Below are positions 17,826 to 26,526 of a stretch of 64,000 bases of DNA, piece by piece (the stretch's first letter is position 1; every line of letters starts with the position of its first letter). A model generated the notes under the pieces. The model searched no databases. It saw only the letters and a program-made list of their open reading frames with translations, and had not been told where the DNA came from. Made by a program: the position numbers and the translations under genes. Location of the stretch: contig NC_018068.1 in assembly GCF_000255115.2 (NCBI RefSeq), forward strand, positions 558,001-622,000, read 5' to 3'. The DNA is from Desulfosporosinus acidiphilus SJ4 (lineage in GTDB: Bacteria > Bacillota > Desulfitobacteriia > Desulfitobacteriales > Desulfitobacteriaceae).

Positions 17826-19049
17826 ATGAATCTCGCCCTTTACGCATGGCGGGAAATTACCAAGCGCCCAGGGCGTACTTTTCTAAATGCTTTGGGTGTA
17901 TCTTTTGGTGTGGCCTTGGTAATTCTCCTTTTTAGCATCACCTTGGCCTATAAAGAGGCCGTAATGGTACCGTTCACTACTTCGTCTACAGATATTACCC
18001 TAACCAGGCCTGGACAAGAAAAAGCTTCAGTTCCGGTAGCCCAGGGAGTAATACTTCCGGCTTCAAATCAGGCAATTGGAACCGATGTTCTTAAGCGGTT
18101 AGCCCAGATGACGGAGGTCAAACAAACAGCAACTGTTCTCGAACTTTGGAGTTTTGATCCCGGACGGTTTAAGGTGATTGTAGGTCTTGATCCTAATTCG
18201 CAACCACTCGGACCGGCAAAAGTCCGCGAGTGGGTAAAGGAGGGGCGTTTCTTTGGTTCGGGTGAAAGAGGGGTAGCCGTTTTGGATAGTCATTATGCCC
18301 GTTTCTTTGGCTATAAAGTAGGTTCACAGATAATAATCGCCGGGCAAAAGTTTAATGTGATCGGCACTTGTGAGATGAAAGAAGGCGCACAGTTGACAGC
18401 GGCCAACATTTACCTTCCTCTTACTGACGCCCAGATACTTGCCGGGGTGGGACCGGAAACAGTAAACTCCGTTTATGTGGAGCTGAAGGATGCCAGCCGT
18501 TGGAAGCAATCTATTGATACGATTCACCAAGTCTTTCCGGAAGTAACCGTTACTTCGGCGGATTCTGCTCTGGCCATGTCGGACAGCATATTGGCCCTTT
18601 TAGATAAACTGGCCTGGCCGGGTGCTGTGCTGGTCATTGCGCTAAGTGTGCTTTTTGTCCACCGCAGCTTGGCTGCCAGCACTTGGGAAAGAATTGGGGA
18701 ATTCGGCACCATGAAAGCTCTGGGCTGGTCCCGGCGTGATATCCAACGCGCCTTAATGCTGGAACTCTTCTCCCAGGTGCTGATTGGGTCTGTACTAGGT
18801 CTTGGTATAGCAGCTATAGGCAGTTTACTAGCAGGTCATTGGCAGGTTAATATTTCTCCTGTAGGCAGTGCCCCGCCTTTACCCGGAATGGCTCCATCAA
18901 CAAATACTATTCAACTGCCTGTTGTTTTTTCTACTTCTCTTTATCTGAGTGCTTTAGGTTCATCACTCTTAGTTGGTTTGATAGTAGCTGTAACTATAGC
19001 CCAAAAAGTGGTAGAAATTAAGCCTGCCGAAGCGTGGCGTCATTTGTAA
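17826..19049 (+). CDS. FtsX/MacB-type ABC transporter permease (second)
   Basis: 407 residues, start preceded by GGGAGGAAG. It is a diverged paralogue of the permease at 15288: same N-terminal helix, extracellular domain, and the TWERIGEFGTMKALGWSRRDI cytoplasmic motif before the last helices. Together they should form a heterodimer with the shared ATPase. The BlaI/M56 pair upstream suggests induction by envelope stress or an antimicrobial compound (inference). Confidence 0.9.
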   Translation: MNLALYAWREITKRPGRTFLNALGVSFGVALVILLFSITLAYKEAVMVPFTTSSTDITLTRPGQEKASVPVAQGVILPASNQAIGTDVLKRLAQMTEVKQTATVLELWSFDPGRFKVIVGLDPNSQPLGPAKVREWVKEGRFFGSGERGVAVLDSHYARFFGYKVGSQIIIAGQKFNVIGTCEMKEGAQLTAANIYLPLTDAQILAGVGPETVNSVYVELKDASRWKQSIDTIHQVFPEVTVTSADSALAMSDSILALLDKLAWPGAVLVIALSVLFVHRSLAASTWERIGEFGTMKALGWSRRDIQRALMLELFSQVLIGSVLGLGIAAIGSLLAGHWQVNISPVGSAPPLPGMAPSTNTIQLPVVFSTSLYLSALGSSLLVGLIVAVTIAQKVVEIKPAEAWRHL

Positions 19050-19070
19050 TAAGTAATTTACCCAAGCTTT

Positions 19071-19232
19071 GGATGCTCTACTAAAGAGGTGGCAGAGATC
19101 CTTAACATTTCGGTTGAATTGGCGAAGTGGCGACTGTACAGGGCCCGGATGATCCTTCGCAAGTCTTTAACCCAAGGTAATGGCTATGAGAATATGGGTC
19201 CATTTAAATTAACTACGGCTGGAATAGAATAA
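19071..19232 (+). pseudogene. ECF sigma factor remnant (region 4)
   Basis: The frame encodes GCSTKEVAEILNIS followed by VELAKWRLYRARMILRKSL, the helix-turn-helix of sigma region 4 from an ECF factor, then a stop at 19230-19232. There is no start and no region 2 upstream; the preceding 20 bases follow directly from the ABC permease stop. It is the 3' end of a deleted gene. Confidence 0.75.
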
Positions 19233-19266
19233 ATTATCCATTAGGTGGAAAACTCAATGATTACAG

Positions 19267-19608
19267 GTGTTTGTTGGGCACGGTTCCCCGATGAACGCGA
19301 TTGAGGATAACCAGTTTACACGGAATTGGGTCGAGATTTCCAAACAAATTCCGAAACCCGAAGCAATTTTAGCGATATCCGGCCATTGGGTGACGGATGG
19401 AACCCGCATCAATGATGATCCCCATCCGGAAATAGTTCATGACATGTACGGTTTCCCTAGAGAACTGTATGAGGTTGATTACCGGCCAAAAGGGGCACCG
19501 GAATTAGCCCATTTCACAAAAGATTTGATTCGGGAAAATGTGCAAATTGATAATAGCTGGGGCATTGATCATGGAACATGGTCGATCTTGAACAAGTTAT
19601 CTGCTTAG
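19267..19608 (+). pseudogene. DODA/YgiD-type extradiol dioxygenase, truncated
   Basis: 113 residues starting FVGHGSPMNAIEDN and including ISGHWVTDGTR and GIDHGTWSILNK. These are the N-terminal and middle metal-site motifs of the 4,5-DOPA extradiol dioxygenase (LigB/YgiD) family, which is normally about 260 residues. The frame stops just after GTWSILNKLSA, and the C-terminal half is missing. The start is also unclear: a GTG at 19267 has no ribosome-binding site, while the ATG at 19257 is out of frame. It is probably inactive. Confidence 0.75.
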
Positions 19609-19640
19609 GGAATGAATAGGTTAACGACTATGAACCAATC

Positions 19641-19686
19641 ACCTCTTGCTAAAGAATTAATTTCTGTAGCAGGAGGTTTATTTTAT
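19641..19686 (+). terminator. Terminator-like hairpin
   Basis: ACCTCTTGCT pairs with AGCAGGAGGT (one G-T pair) and is followed by TTATTTTATCC. It lies between the dioxygenase remnant and DoxX; the rest of the gap to 19869 shows only the DoxX promoter region. Confidence 0.55.
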
Positions 19687-19869
19687 CCGTTAATGATACA
19701 AGTATCATGACTGAGCGAGAAGACTAACATCATCTAGCTATAAATAATTAAACAAAACTTTTTTATAACTTCCCTATCCTTTTAAAAATCTTTCCGTCTT
19801 AATATATGAAAGTAGGTTGGCGCCACCTATTGAACTTTAAAAATGTTAATTTTTGAAGGAGCTTAAAAA

Positions 19870-20307
19870 ATGAAAAATAAAATATTCGCTACAGTTGAGT
19901 CCAACAGTTTCTTAATTTTGCGTCTTGCGTTGGGAATTATCTTTTTCGCTCATGGAGCTCAAAAACTCCTGGGTTGGTTTGGCGGTTACGGGTGGACAGG
20001 CACTATCGGTTTCTTTTCTTCATTGGGTATTCCCGCTGCATTAGGCGGTTTAGCCATATTAACCGAGTTCTTTGGCGGGATCGCAATTATTCTTGGCTTT
20101 TTAACTCGTCCCGCTGTACTTGGGCTTGCCATTGTCAATTTGGTAGCCATAGCCAAAGTCCATGGGGCTAATGGATTCTTCTTAAATGGCCCCACTAATT
20201 CCGGCATTGAATACGTTTTTGCTCTGTTCATGATTTCCCTCTTCTTGCTAATTAAGGGTGCAGGATCACTCTCAATTGATAATGCCATTTCAAAGAAACT
20301 AAAATAA
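19870..20307 (+). CDS. DoxX-family membrane protein
   Basis: 145 residues, ATG preceded by AAGGAG. Four hydrophobic helices with the family motifs LRLALGIIFFAHGAQKLLGWFGG near residue 17-39 and ILTEFFGGIAIILGF in the second helix. DoxX proteins sit in the cytoplasmic membrane and are linked to thiol and oxidative-stress protection in some bacteria. It is followed at 11 bases by a BFD-type iron-sulfur protein and then by a CDGSH protein, which suggests a small redox module. Confidence 0.9.
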   Translation: MKNKIFATVESNSFLILRLALGIIFFAHGAQKLLGWFGGYGWTGTIGFFSSLGIPAALGGLAILTEFFGGIAIILGFLTRPAVLGLAIVNLVAIAKVHGANGFFLNGPTNSGIEYVFALFMISLFLLIKGAGSLSIDNAISKKLK

Positions 20308-20318
20308 CGGAGGATAAA

Positions 20319-20528
20319 ATGTTAAAATCGCTCATTTCAAAAATATTTTCTAAAGAACAAAGCCAAGTAGTATGCGGCTGTATGAAAGTCACTGCCCAAG
20401 AAATCGTAAATGCAGTCAAGAATGGCGCCAAATCCTTTGAAGAGGTTCAAACCGTAACAAAGGTCGGAACCGGTTGCGGAAATTGCGTAGAAAGCAATAA
20501 AGCATTGGTCGCATTACTATTGAAATGA
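20319..20528 (+). CDS. BFD-like [2Fe-2S]-binding protein
   Basis: 69 residues. Four Cys in the pattern C19-x-C21 and C53-x2-C56 (VVCGCMKVT, GTGCGNC) match the bacterioferritin-associated ferredoxin-like [2Fe-2S] domain (Fer2_BFD), also found in NirB and NifU. An N-terminal amphipathic stretch precedes it. It probably transfers electrons; the partner is not evident. It follows DoxX in the same direction. Confidence 0.88.
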   Translation: MLKSLISKIFSKEQSQVVCGCMKVTAQEIVNAVKNGAKSFEEVQTVTKVGTGCGNCVESNKALVALLLK

Positions 20529-20622
20529 TTAAAGATTTCTTACGGTATAGATCAAAAGGAGCCTTTTCACGTTCGAAGAACTGATTCCGTATTATAGGAA
20601 GATAGAAAAAGGAGATTGAATA

Positions 20623-20874
20623 ATGGATAAACCGGTAATCACTCAAAAATCTCCCGTCCCTGTAGATCTTAAAAAGGGTGAAACTTATTATTGGTGTACT
20701 TGTGGCAAAAGTTTTACCCAACCGTTCTGCAACAGAGCACATCAAGGTACTTCCTTTACGCCGATGGCATTTACGGTAGAAAAAGATGAAACTGCTTATC
20801 TCTGTGCTTGCAAGCAAACCAAAAATCCTCCTTATTGTGATGGGACACATAAACTCTTTAAGCTTTGGCAGTGA
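20623..20874 (+). CDS. CDGSH iron-sulfur protein with two domains
   Basis: 83 residues, start preceded by AAAGGAG. Two CDGSH-type sites occur: C25-x-C27...C36...H40 and C61-x-C63...C72-DGTH76. The first is degenerate (CNRAH in place of CDGTH) but keeps the 3Cys-1His ligands. Such proteins bind redox-active, labile [2Fe-2S] clusters. With the BFD-like and DoxX genes just upstream it forms a compact redox cluster. Confidence 0.9.
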   Translation: MDKPVITQKSPVPVDLKKGETYYWCTCGKSFTQPFCNRAHQGTSFTPMAFTVEKDETAYLCACKQTKNPPYCDGTHKLFKLWQ

Positions 20875-20972
20875 TTTAATCCCCTTAGAAGCATCCATAC
20901 CTCCTATTCTAGAAATATCTTCTGGGAATGAGGTCAAATTTTATTGCTCTATCCCAGGCTTTCCACGTTAAA

Positions 20973-21010
20973 AACACACGGTGATTTTTTGAGAAACACC
21001 GTGTGTTTTT
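20973..21010 (+). terminator. Terminator after CDGSH gene
   Basis: AACACACGGTG pairs with CACCGTGTGTT and runs into TTTTTG. Confidence 0.8.
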
Positions 21011-21321
21011 GTGTGAGTTCGAAGTTTCGCAAATACGAACTTAATCTAATTCTTAAACTGGGATGCATTCAAAAAAAGAAAACTTGGATAGCGCTAATAA
21101 ATTAATATGTGCTTTGGAACAGACTTTCGCTGAACTCCCATAAGTTAAATTCACAAAATCCATAAAACTCAACATTGAAAAACACTTATAGAATACTGCA
21201 ACTGTTACTGCAACCGAGCTCAAAAATTGCAGTATAAGCTAGTATACAATGTAAATTGAGAACTACAAAACCCTTCAAAATAGGACGTTTCAGGACAATG
21301 AAGAACTAGTTAGGATGCTAG
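21011..21321. other. Non-coding stretch before tRNA remnant
   Basis: AT-rich, with repeated ACTGCAAC words near 21197-21215 and no open frame with a start. It resembles sequence left at the edge of an integrated element, but no integrase frame survives. Confidence 0.3.
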
Positions 21322-21374
21322 TCAACTCACTCGTAATGAGCAGGCCGTCGGTTCGATTCCGACCATCGGCTCCA
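21322..21374 (+). pseudogene. tRNA-Thr(CGT) 3' fragment, probable attachment-site scar
   Basis: From the anticodon arm on, the sequence is a normal tRNA-Thr: loop CTCGTAA between CTCA and TGAG, T-arm GTCGG-TTCGATT-CCGAC, acceptor strand CATCGGC, T and CCA. The 5' acceptor strand (GCCGATG expected) and a proper D-arm are absent upstream. A 3' tRNA fragment of about 53 bases is what integration into a tRNA gene leaves behind. Confidence 0.7.
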
Positions 21375-21386
21375 CTGGAAGGGTAG

Positions 21387-21412
21387 ACCCCGCAAGCGAT
21401 TGCGGGGTTTTT
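21387..21412 (+). terminator. Terminator after tRNA fragment
   Basis: ACCCCGCAA and TTGCGGGGT form a 9-bp stem around GCGA, followed by TTTTCG. Confidence 0.8.
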
Positions 21413-21705
21413 CGTTTCCGTTTTTCGTAGGTGAGCATCCATTTTGGCTATAAAATGTTGGGTAGGACCCATTATAGAGTTCCACCTTCTGTATGGCCAT
21501 TTGGTTAACGTGTCGTTCGCCCATGATGGCCTCAATTTCTGGGGTATTCATAGCGTTCGTTATTGTACTAACATTACCTGAAGTTATTGTTTTCTGCATT
21601 GTGCCTGTTCCACGGTGGTCAGTTTCACAATGGGGTTAATGGGAAGAATGGGTCGCAGAAATTCATAACTTCTTCACGGCTTATTTGAATTACGACTAAA
21701 GAAAA

Positions 21706-21750
21706 AAACACATGCGGTCTTTAAGTGTGGCTTAAAGACCGCATGTGTTT
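21706..21750 (-). terminator. Strong bidirectional hairpin terminator
   Basis: Perfect 20-bp inverted repeat (arms at 21706-21725 and 21731-21750) with a 5-base loop. On the minus strand it runs into seven or more T residues, so it should end transcription of the small gene at 21806-21901. Confidence 0.85.
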
Positions 21751-21805
21751 AAGGATGCTTGGCATTCTTGCACCTCAGAATTTTAATGTTTCTTATTGAG
21801 CATGT

Positions 21806-21901
21806 TTACTTTGCTGCAATATTGGCCAATGTTTCTTCTGATTCCTTAACTTCAACATATACAGGGCAACCCATAACGTACATTAAAAGTTGTTTTTTCA
21901 T
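21806..21901 (-). CDS. Small 31-residue protein, unknown
   Basis: ATG at 21901 preceded by AGGAGG at an 8-base spacing. The product begins MKKQLLMYVMGCPVYVEVKE and ends in an acidic helix; the single Cys follows a strand-like start reminiscent of a glutaredoxin MYVxxCP turn, but it is far too short for that fold. A strong terminator follows 56 bases downstream. The tight start and terminator make it a believable gene. Function unknown. Confidence 0.55.
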   Translation of the reverse strand: MKKQLLMYVMGCPVYVEVKESEETLANIAAK

Positions 21902-22288
21902 TATTGACACCTCCTATTATCTAAAGTTAGATACCAAACGGTACATATTTGGCAATGTAGTTTGTAAGTCCTAGCCAGTAATACCTTGAATTACTATATA
22001 TATCATCTCCTGGTTTCTATATTTATTTTAAATCTTCTTTTAGCATAAGTAAAATACATAGTTAGAATATAATTTATTGCCAAAATGAATAAATGGAGCT
22101 GGGGAATTGATCCTCACCGGTTCAGTGAGTTACTTCCAGTTATTATTTCTGCAGTAAGGCCACTGCAGACCATGACCGTGAAGGTAAGTGTACAGCCTCA
22201 AAAGTATGCGTTAAAATACATATATAGTATATAAAAGATTCCATTTGTCTATAAATATAAACCATAAACCCAACAGGAGGATATACCT
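21902..22288. other. Intergenic region before LysR gene
   Basis: Divergent promoter space. A frame at 22085-22234 (49 residues, MNKWSWGIDPHRF...) lacks a ribosome-binding site and resembles nothing I know. The LysR ribosome-binding site AGGAGG lies at its right end. Confidence 0.3.
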
Positions 22289-23179
22289 ATGGATATTCGC
22301 CAATTAGTTTATTTCGCTGAGGTTGTAAAACAGAAAGGCTTTTCTAAGGCAGGAGAATCCCTTCATATTACTCAGCCAACTATTAGTAAGATGATCAAAA
22401 GCATGGAAGACGAATTGGGAGCCACTTTATTGGAACGGACGACTAAAAAAGTTGAACTCACTGATTTAGGAGAGGTTGTCTACAGGCATGCGCTAAACAT
22501 TGTTCAATCCATGGAAAGTCTTGAAGCGGAATTAGACGATGTACGGCAAGTACGAAAAGGTTATATACGAATGGGCCTTCTCCCTATGATCGGTTATAAC
22601 TTTATTTCAAGGATCATAGCAGAATTTCAGAAACTTCATCCGCAAATAACGATTCGGATTTTGGAAAACGGTGCACGAGAAGTGGAACATGCTATCTCCC
22701 AAGGTGATATTGATCTAGGAATCGTCGTTTTGCCCGTTAGCGAAGACATTTTTGAATGTCTTCCAGTTGTCGAAGAGCACCTGAAGTTACTGGTCCATCC
22801 GAAACACCGCCTAGCAAGCAGTAATGAGGTTCGCTTAGAAGAGTTGAAAGAGGAAACGTTTATTTTCTATCCGGAAAACTTCGCGCTTTACTATCACATA
22901 AAGGAAGCCTGCCAGAAAGCAGGCTTTAATCCTAATGTACTTTATGAAAGTTCTCAATGGGATTTTATAAGTGAAATGGTTGCAGACAACCTTGGAATTG
23001 CTTTTTTGCCGGATAGTATATGCAAAAATTTGGATTCTTCCCGAATAAAGGTTATTCCTTTGGCACCGCCAGGTATACCTCGTTACTTGGCATTCATTTG
23101 GCAGAGAAATACTTATCTGAAGTTTGCGGCAAGGGAATTTATTAGTTTTGTCAGATCACAACTAGATCCGGTGCTATAG
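22289..23179 (+). CDS. LysR-family transcriptional regulator
   Basis: 296 residues, start preceded by AGGAGG. The N-terminal helix-turn-helix reads MDIRQLVYFAEVVKQKGFSK then LHITQPTISKMIKSMEDELG. Residues 90-290 form the two-lobed effector domain. The overall pattern is close to the CidR/YwbI/CitR group that responds to small organic acids. No obvious target lies beside it; the gene to the right is convergent. It is probably autoregulated. Confidence 0.9.
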   Translation: MDIRQLVYFAEVVKQKGFSKAGESLHITQPTISKMIKSMEDELGATLLERTTKKVELTDLGEVVYRHALNIVQSMESLEAELDDVRQVRKGYIRMGLLPMIGYNFISRIIAEFQKLHPQITIRILENGAREVEHAISQGDIDLGIVVLPVSEDIFECLPVVEEHLKLLVHPKHRLASSNEVRLEELKEETFIFYPENFALYYHIKEACQKAGFNPNVLYESSQWDFISEMVADNLGIAFLPDSICKNLDSSRIKVIPLAPPGIPRYLAFIWQRNTYLKFAAREFISFVRSQLDPVL

Positions 23180-23199
23180 GATGTTTTGGTGCGCTTTTT

Positions 23200-24075
23200 C
23201 TAAGCATTGGCAACACGAGAGGTCATATCTTTTACTTTTTCAATAAATTTTACGAGTGCACTGGTCATTACAGTTTCTTTATGCCTAATAAAGAAGATTT
23301 TTGCTGTACTATACTGTGGAGGAACTGGGAATGACTTCAGTAAGCCTTTTTCTTCATACGTTCGGATGGAAGAATGAGGCACAAAGGAAGCCCCTAAGTC
23401 TGCAACCACACCCTCAATAATAGAATCTAAATTATTGAATTCCATATACCTAATATTGCATATTCCCTCAGCTTGGAGCCACTTCTCCAAGCTTTTTCTG
23501 TTTGGACAACCGGCAGTATTCATCAGAAACGGTTTGCAGCAAATAGTTTTTAATTCACTGTATGCTGGATTTGCAATGAGAACAAGGTTTTCCTCATATA
23601 CAAGTTCTTCTGCGATATTTTCATGATGAATGGATCTTCCCTTAACAAATGCGCCGTCTAATTTAAACTGAAGGATCTTATAGATCAGGTCATCCACATT
23701 AGAAGTAATAAGGGATAAATCCACATTAGGATACTCTTTATGGTATTGGGAGAGCATTTCAGGAAGTTTTAGAGAAGAAATATAATAACTTGTACCAATG
23801 GATAAACGTCCTGTTGGGGTATTAGAATCAGTCAATTCTTTTTCGGCTTCGTTAAGCAATTGCAAAATTTTTATAGCATGGGGAAGAAGCTTTTCACCGT
23901 CCGGAGTCAGAATCATTCCATGCTGTCTATAAAACAAAGGAGTTTTTAATTCCGCCTCTAACTGTTGAATTCTTGCTGTAACATTGGACTGTACATAGCC
24001 TAGTTTATGAGCCGCTTTCGTTATACTGCCTTCCTGAGCAACCGCCCGGAATACTCGTAGATCACCACTCTCCAT
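23200..24075 (-). CDS. LysR-family regulator, divergent from MFS exporter
   Basis: 291 residues from the ATG at 24075, which has AAAGGAG upstream; an earlier in-frame ATG at 24096 lies ahead of that site. The helix-turn-helix reads MESGDLRVFRAVAQEGSITK then GYVQSNVTARIQQLEAEL. The effector domain follows. It is divergent from the DHA2 exporter at 24288, with about 210 bases between, the classical layout for a LysR activator and its target. Confidence 0.9.
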   Translation of the reverse strand: MESGDLRVFRAVAQEGSITKAAHKLGYVQSNVTARIQQLEAELKTPLFYRQHGMILTPDGEKLLPHAIKILQLLNEAEKELTDSNTPTGRLSIGTSYYISSLKLPEMLSQYHKEYPNVDLSLITSNVDDLIYKILQFKLDGAFVKGRSIHHENIAEELVYEENLVLIANPAYSELKTICCKPFLMNTAGCPNRKSLEKWLQAEGICNIRYMEFNNLDSIIEGVVADLGASFVPHSSIRTYEEKGLLKSFPVPPQYSTAKIFFIRHKETVMTSALVKFIEKVKDMTSRVANA

Positions 24076-24287
24076 TTTGAAGACTCCTTTTATCAAATTA
24101 AGTGATATACTATATATTTTTATATCATTATATATAATGGATTATAGCGTTGCAAACCTCTCATATCATTTTAAGTGAATGCCGAAATCATTTATAATCG
24201 TTTTACGAGATATAAGAATTCTAATATACTTATCTCATCTTAAAAGAAAGAGTTGAAGAGAGACCTTTCTGGAATGGAGAGATTTGT

Positions 24288-25724
24288 ATGCAAAAATCAA
24301 ATTTAAACAAATGGCTTATTTTACTTGTTGTTACTCTTGTTTCTTTTATCACGAATGTTGACTCTACCATTGTAATTATAGGGCTTCCGAAGTTGATGCA
24401 AGGGCTTAATATGTCAATCGAAGTTGGGTTGTTATCTATAACTTCATACATCATCGCGAGTACGGTTCTATTGTTACCGGCCGGGAGATGGGCTGATATT
24501 ATTGGGACCAAAAGAGTATTTATTCTGGGGTTTTCTATTTTTACGATAGGTACTGTTTTATGCGGAATTGCCTCGTCTGAGACTGGATTGATTTTGTATA
24601 GGGTGATTCAGGGAGCCGGAGCAGCCTTAGCCTTGGCGACAGCCACCCCCATCATTGTGAAAAATTTCCCAGAGGAACAGCTTGGATTAGCAATAGGCAT
24701 CAATGCCACCTCTTGGGTAATTGGGGCATTAATCGGGCCTGTAGCAGGAGGAGCATTAATCGGAAGCTTTGGCTGGCGTTCAATTTTTTTCGTAACCGTA
24801 CCGTTTGCTTTGTTTGGAGTTATTGGTGCTGCACTAGTATTAAAAGATAAAGAGACTTTGAAGAAAACAGAAACGGACTATCTAGGTATCTTCACGTTTG
24901 GACTGGGATTGACTGCTTTAATGGTGGTCCTTTCGGTGGGACAATCCTGGGGATGGGCGTCTACTCCAGTTTTCGAGTTATTTGCAGTCGTTATTGTTAT
25001 GTGGGGAGCATTTTTAGCTATAGAGATGCGAATTCGACATCCTTTATTCAATTTAAGGCTGTTTAAGTACTTTAAATATTCTACAGGTTTGGGAATTACA
25101 TTGTGCTATTGTATTGCCTACTTTTCAATAACACTGCTTTTAAGTATTTATCTGCAAGGAGCGCTGCATTTAGATGTTATGGAAGCGAGTTTATTAATGA
25201 CAGCGTTATCACTACCACAACTCATTATGGGACCTCTGGGGGGAAAGCTTGCTGACCGTTTCGGTGCGACACGTATGATGGTAATAGGTCTTGTGTTTTT
25301 AATCCTTGGGATGTTTGCGCTGGGACACCTTGGGAAACAGCTGAATAAGACGTCTATTATTGTTCCTTTAGCGATTATGTCGATATCTAATGGAATAGCC
25401 TGGCCATCTATAGCTAAAACTGTATTATCTGCAGTACCACGAGATCAAGCGGGGTCTGCCTCAGGGATGTTTTATACGCTTTATAATTTAGGGCGAGCCT
25501 TAAGTCAAACACTTGCCATATTAGTGATTGAGATCAATGTTCCGCCTGCTACTGTCACGAAAGCAATCGTTGGGATGGCGGATTTCGCAAATTTACAGGT
25601 CAAGGGGGATTTGATTCATTCTATTGACTCCGGTTTTTACTTCTTCATTATTTTTTTTGCGGCAGCATTTTTATTAGGGCTATCTCTTTTATTTAAGCAT
25701 CATAAAGAAATAGTGAACAATTAA
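24288..25724 (+). CDS. MFS multidrug exporter, DHA2 (14-helix) family
   Basis: 478 residues with about 14 hydrophobic segments. Family motifs are present: NVDSTIVIIGLPKL in helix 1 (motif D1), GRWADIIGTKRVFILG (motif A) and the motif C region ALIGPVAGGALIGSFGWRSIFFVTVP. It exports drugs or lipophilic ions in exchange for protons. Expression is probably controlled by the divergent LysR regulator. A terminator follows at 25794. Confidence 0.92.
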   Translation: MQKSNLNKWLILLVVTLVSFITNVDSTIVIIGLPKLMQGLNMSIEVGLLSITSYIIASTVLLLPAGRWADIIGTKRVFILGFSIFTIGTVLCGIASSETGLILYRVIQGAGAALALATATPIIVKNFPEEQLGLAIGINATSWVIGALIGPVAGGALIGSFGWRSIFFVTVPFALFGVIGAALVLKDKETLKKTETDYLGIFTFGLGLTALMVVLSVGQSWGWASTPVFELFAVVIVMWGAFLAIEMRIRHPLFNLRLFKYFKYSTGLGITLCYCIAYFSITLLLSIYLQGALHLDVMEASLLMTALSLPQLIMGPLGGKLADRFGATRMMVIGLVFLILGMFALGHLGKQLNKTSIIVPLAIMSISNGIAWPSIAKTVLSAVPRDQAGSASGMFYTLYNLGRALSQTLAILVIEINVPPATVTKAIVGMADFANLQVKGDLIHSIDSGFYFFIIFFAAAFLLGLSLLFKHHKEIVNN

Positions 25725-25793
25725 GGACTAAAAACAGCGCATTTTATAAGGCAAATGTAACAATAAATTGCCCGCATATTCTCAATTGCTGTT

Positions 25794-25815
25794 AAGCACC
25801 CAAAGGGTGCTTTTC
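25794..25815 (+). terminator. Terminator after MFS exporter
   Basis: AAGCACCC and GGGTGCTT around AAA, followed by TTCT. Between here and 26041 only a minus-strand terminator is seen. Confidence 0.8.
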
Positions 25816-25869
25816 TATGTTACTGCACTGATTTATTTTTTAAAAGGTGCCTTCAAATGGGCATGGGGC

Positions 25870-25900
25870 GAAAAAAAGACCCTCATCAAAGAATGAGGGC
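25870..25900 (-). terminator. Terminator for leftward small gene
   Basis: On the minus strand CCCTCAT and ATGAGGG form a stem around TCTTTG and run into TCTTTTTTT. It serves the gene at 26042-26284. Confidence 0.75.
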
Positions 25901-26041
25901 TAACCTGATAAGATTTAAGACGTTGTCCAAGGACCGGCTTAGCTAAGCACATTAAATTTTATGATGTTTTGTTTCACTATGTTACTAGATATTGTACAAA
26001 ACCTAGTATGAAAAAATATTTTCGGGAGGAGTGTGTGGAAG

Positions 26042-26284
26042 CTACATAGGTTTTCTTAGCTTATATGTTGTATTAGGATTACTGTCATTGAGTATTCTAA
26101 TCTGCATCTTTTCACCTAATGAACATCTTGTATGGGCCTCTCCGCCTGCTTTGCATCCCAAGCCAATTTCACCATAGGATTGGCAAATGAGAATATTATA
26201 ACAGTCGAAAACGTAAACATGGTTACCCTTGTCGTTTTGCTCGATCTTATCGGATAAGCTTTCACCATTAATTGGGTAGTTCAT
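26042..26284 (-). CDS. Small Cys-containing protein, unknown
   Basis: 80 residues, ATG preceded by AGGAGG. The sequence is hydrophilic with a core VYVFDCYNILICQSYG and later GLGCKAG and TRCSLG, four Cys in all, which could bind a metal. I recognise no family. It stands alone with its own terminator about 140 bases downstream. The strong start signal supports it as real. Confidence 0.6.
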   Translation of the reverse strand: MNYPINGESLSDKIEQNDKGNHVYVFDCYNILICQSYGEIGLGCKAGGEAHTRCSLGEKMQIRILNDSNPNTTYKLRKPM

Positions 26285-26451
26285 GGATATTTCGCCTCCT
26301 ATAAAATGTTTTAGCCGTTCTTAAGTACGTTTTTGATTCGACATGAGTGGAAAAAAACCTGCTAGAATTGTCTTGAAATAAAATTGATATAATATTACTA
26401 TTAATATAACATAAAAATAATTTTAAATAAACTACAAAAAGAGGTGAACTT

Positions 26452-26526
26452 ATGAGATTAATTATTTCCTTATTATCATGTGGTCTTATATTTGCCTTTT
26501 TTAAGAATCCTGTCATTAATGATTAA
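26452..26526 (+). CDS. Possible 24-residue membrane peptide
   Basis: ATG preceded by GAGGTGA at a 5-base spacing. The product MRLIISLLSCGLIFAFFKN... is one hydrophobic helix followed by a short polar tail. It resembles small regulatory or toxin-like membrane peptides in shape only. Confidence 0.35.
   Translation: MRLIISLLSCGLIFAFFKNPVIND

Noticed and set aside
21327-21599. Minus-strand frame ending WSRWSESNRRPAHYE
   Set aside because: This is the familiar false protein read antisense through a tRNA; it crosses the tRNA-Thr fragment and its terminator.
22085-22234. 49-codon frame before the LysR gene
   Set aside because: No ribosome-binding site and no recognisable product.
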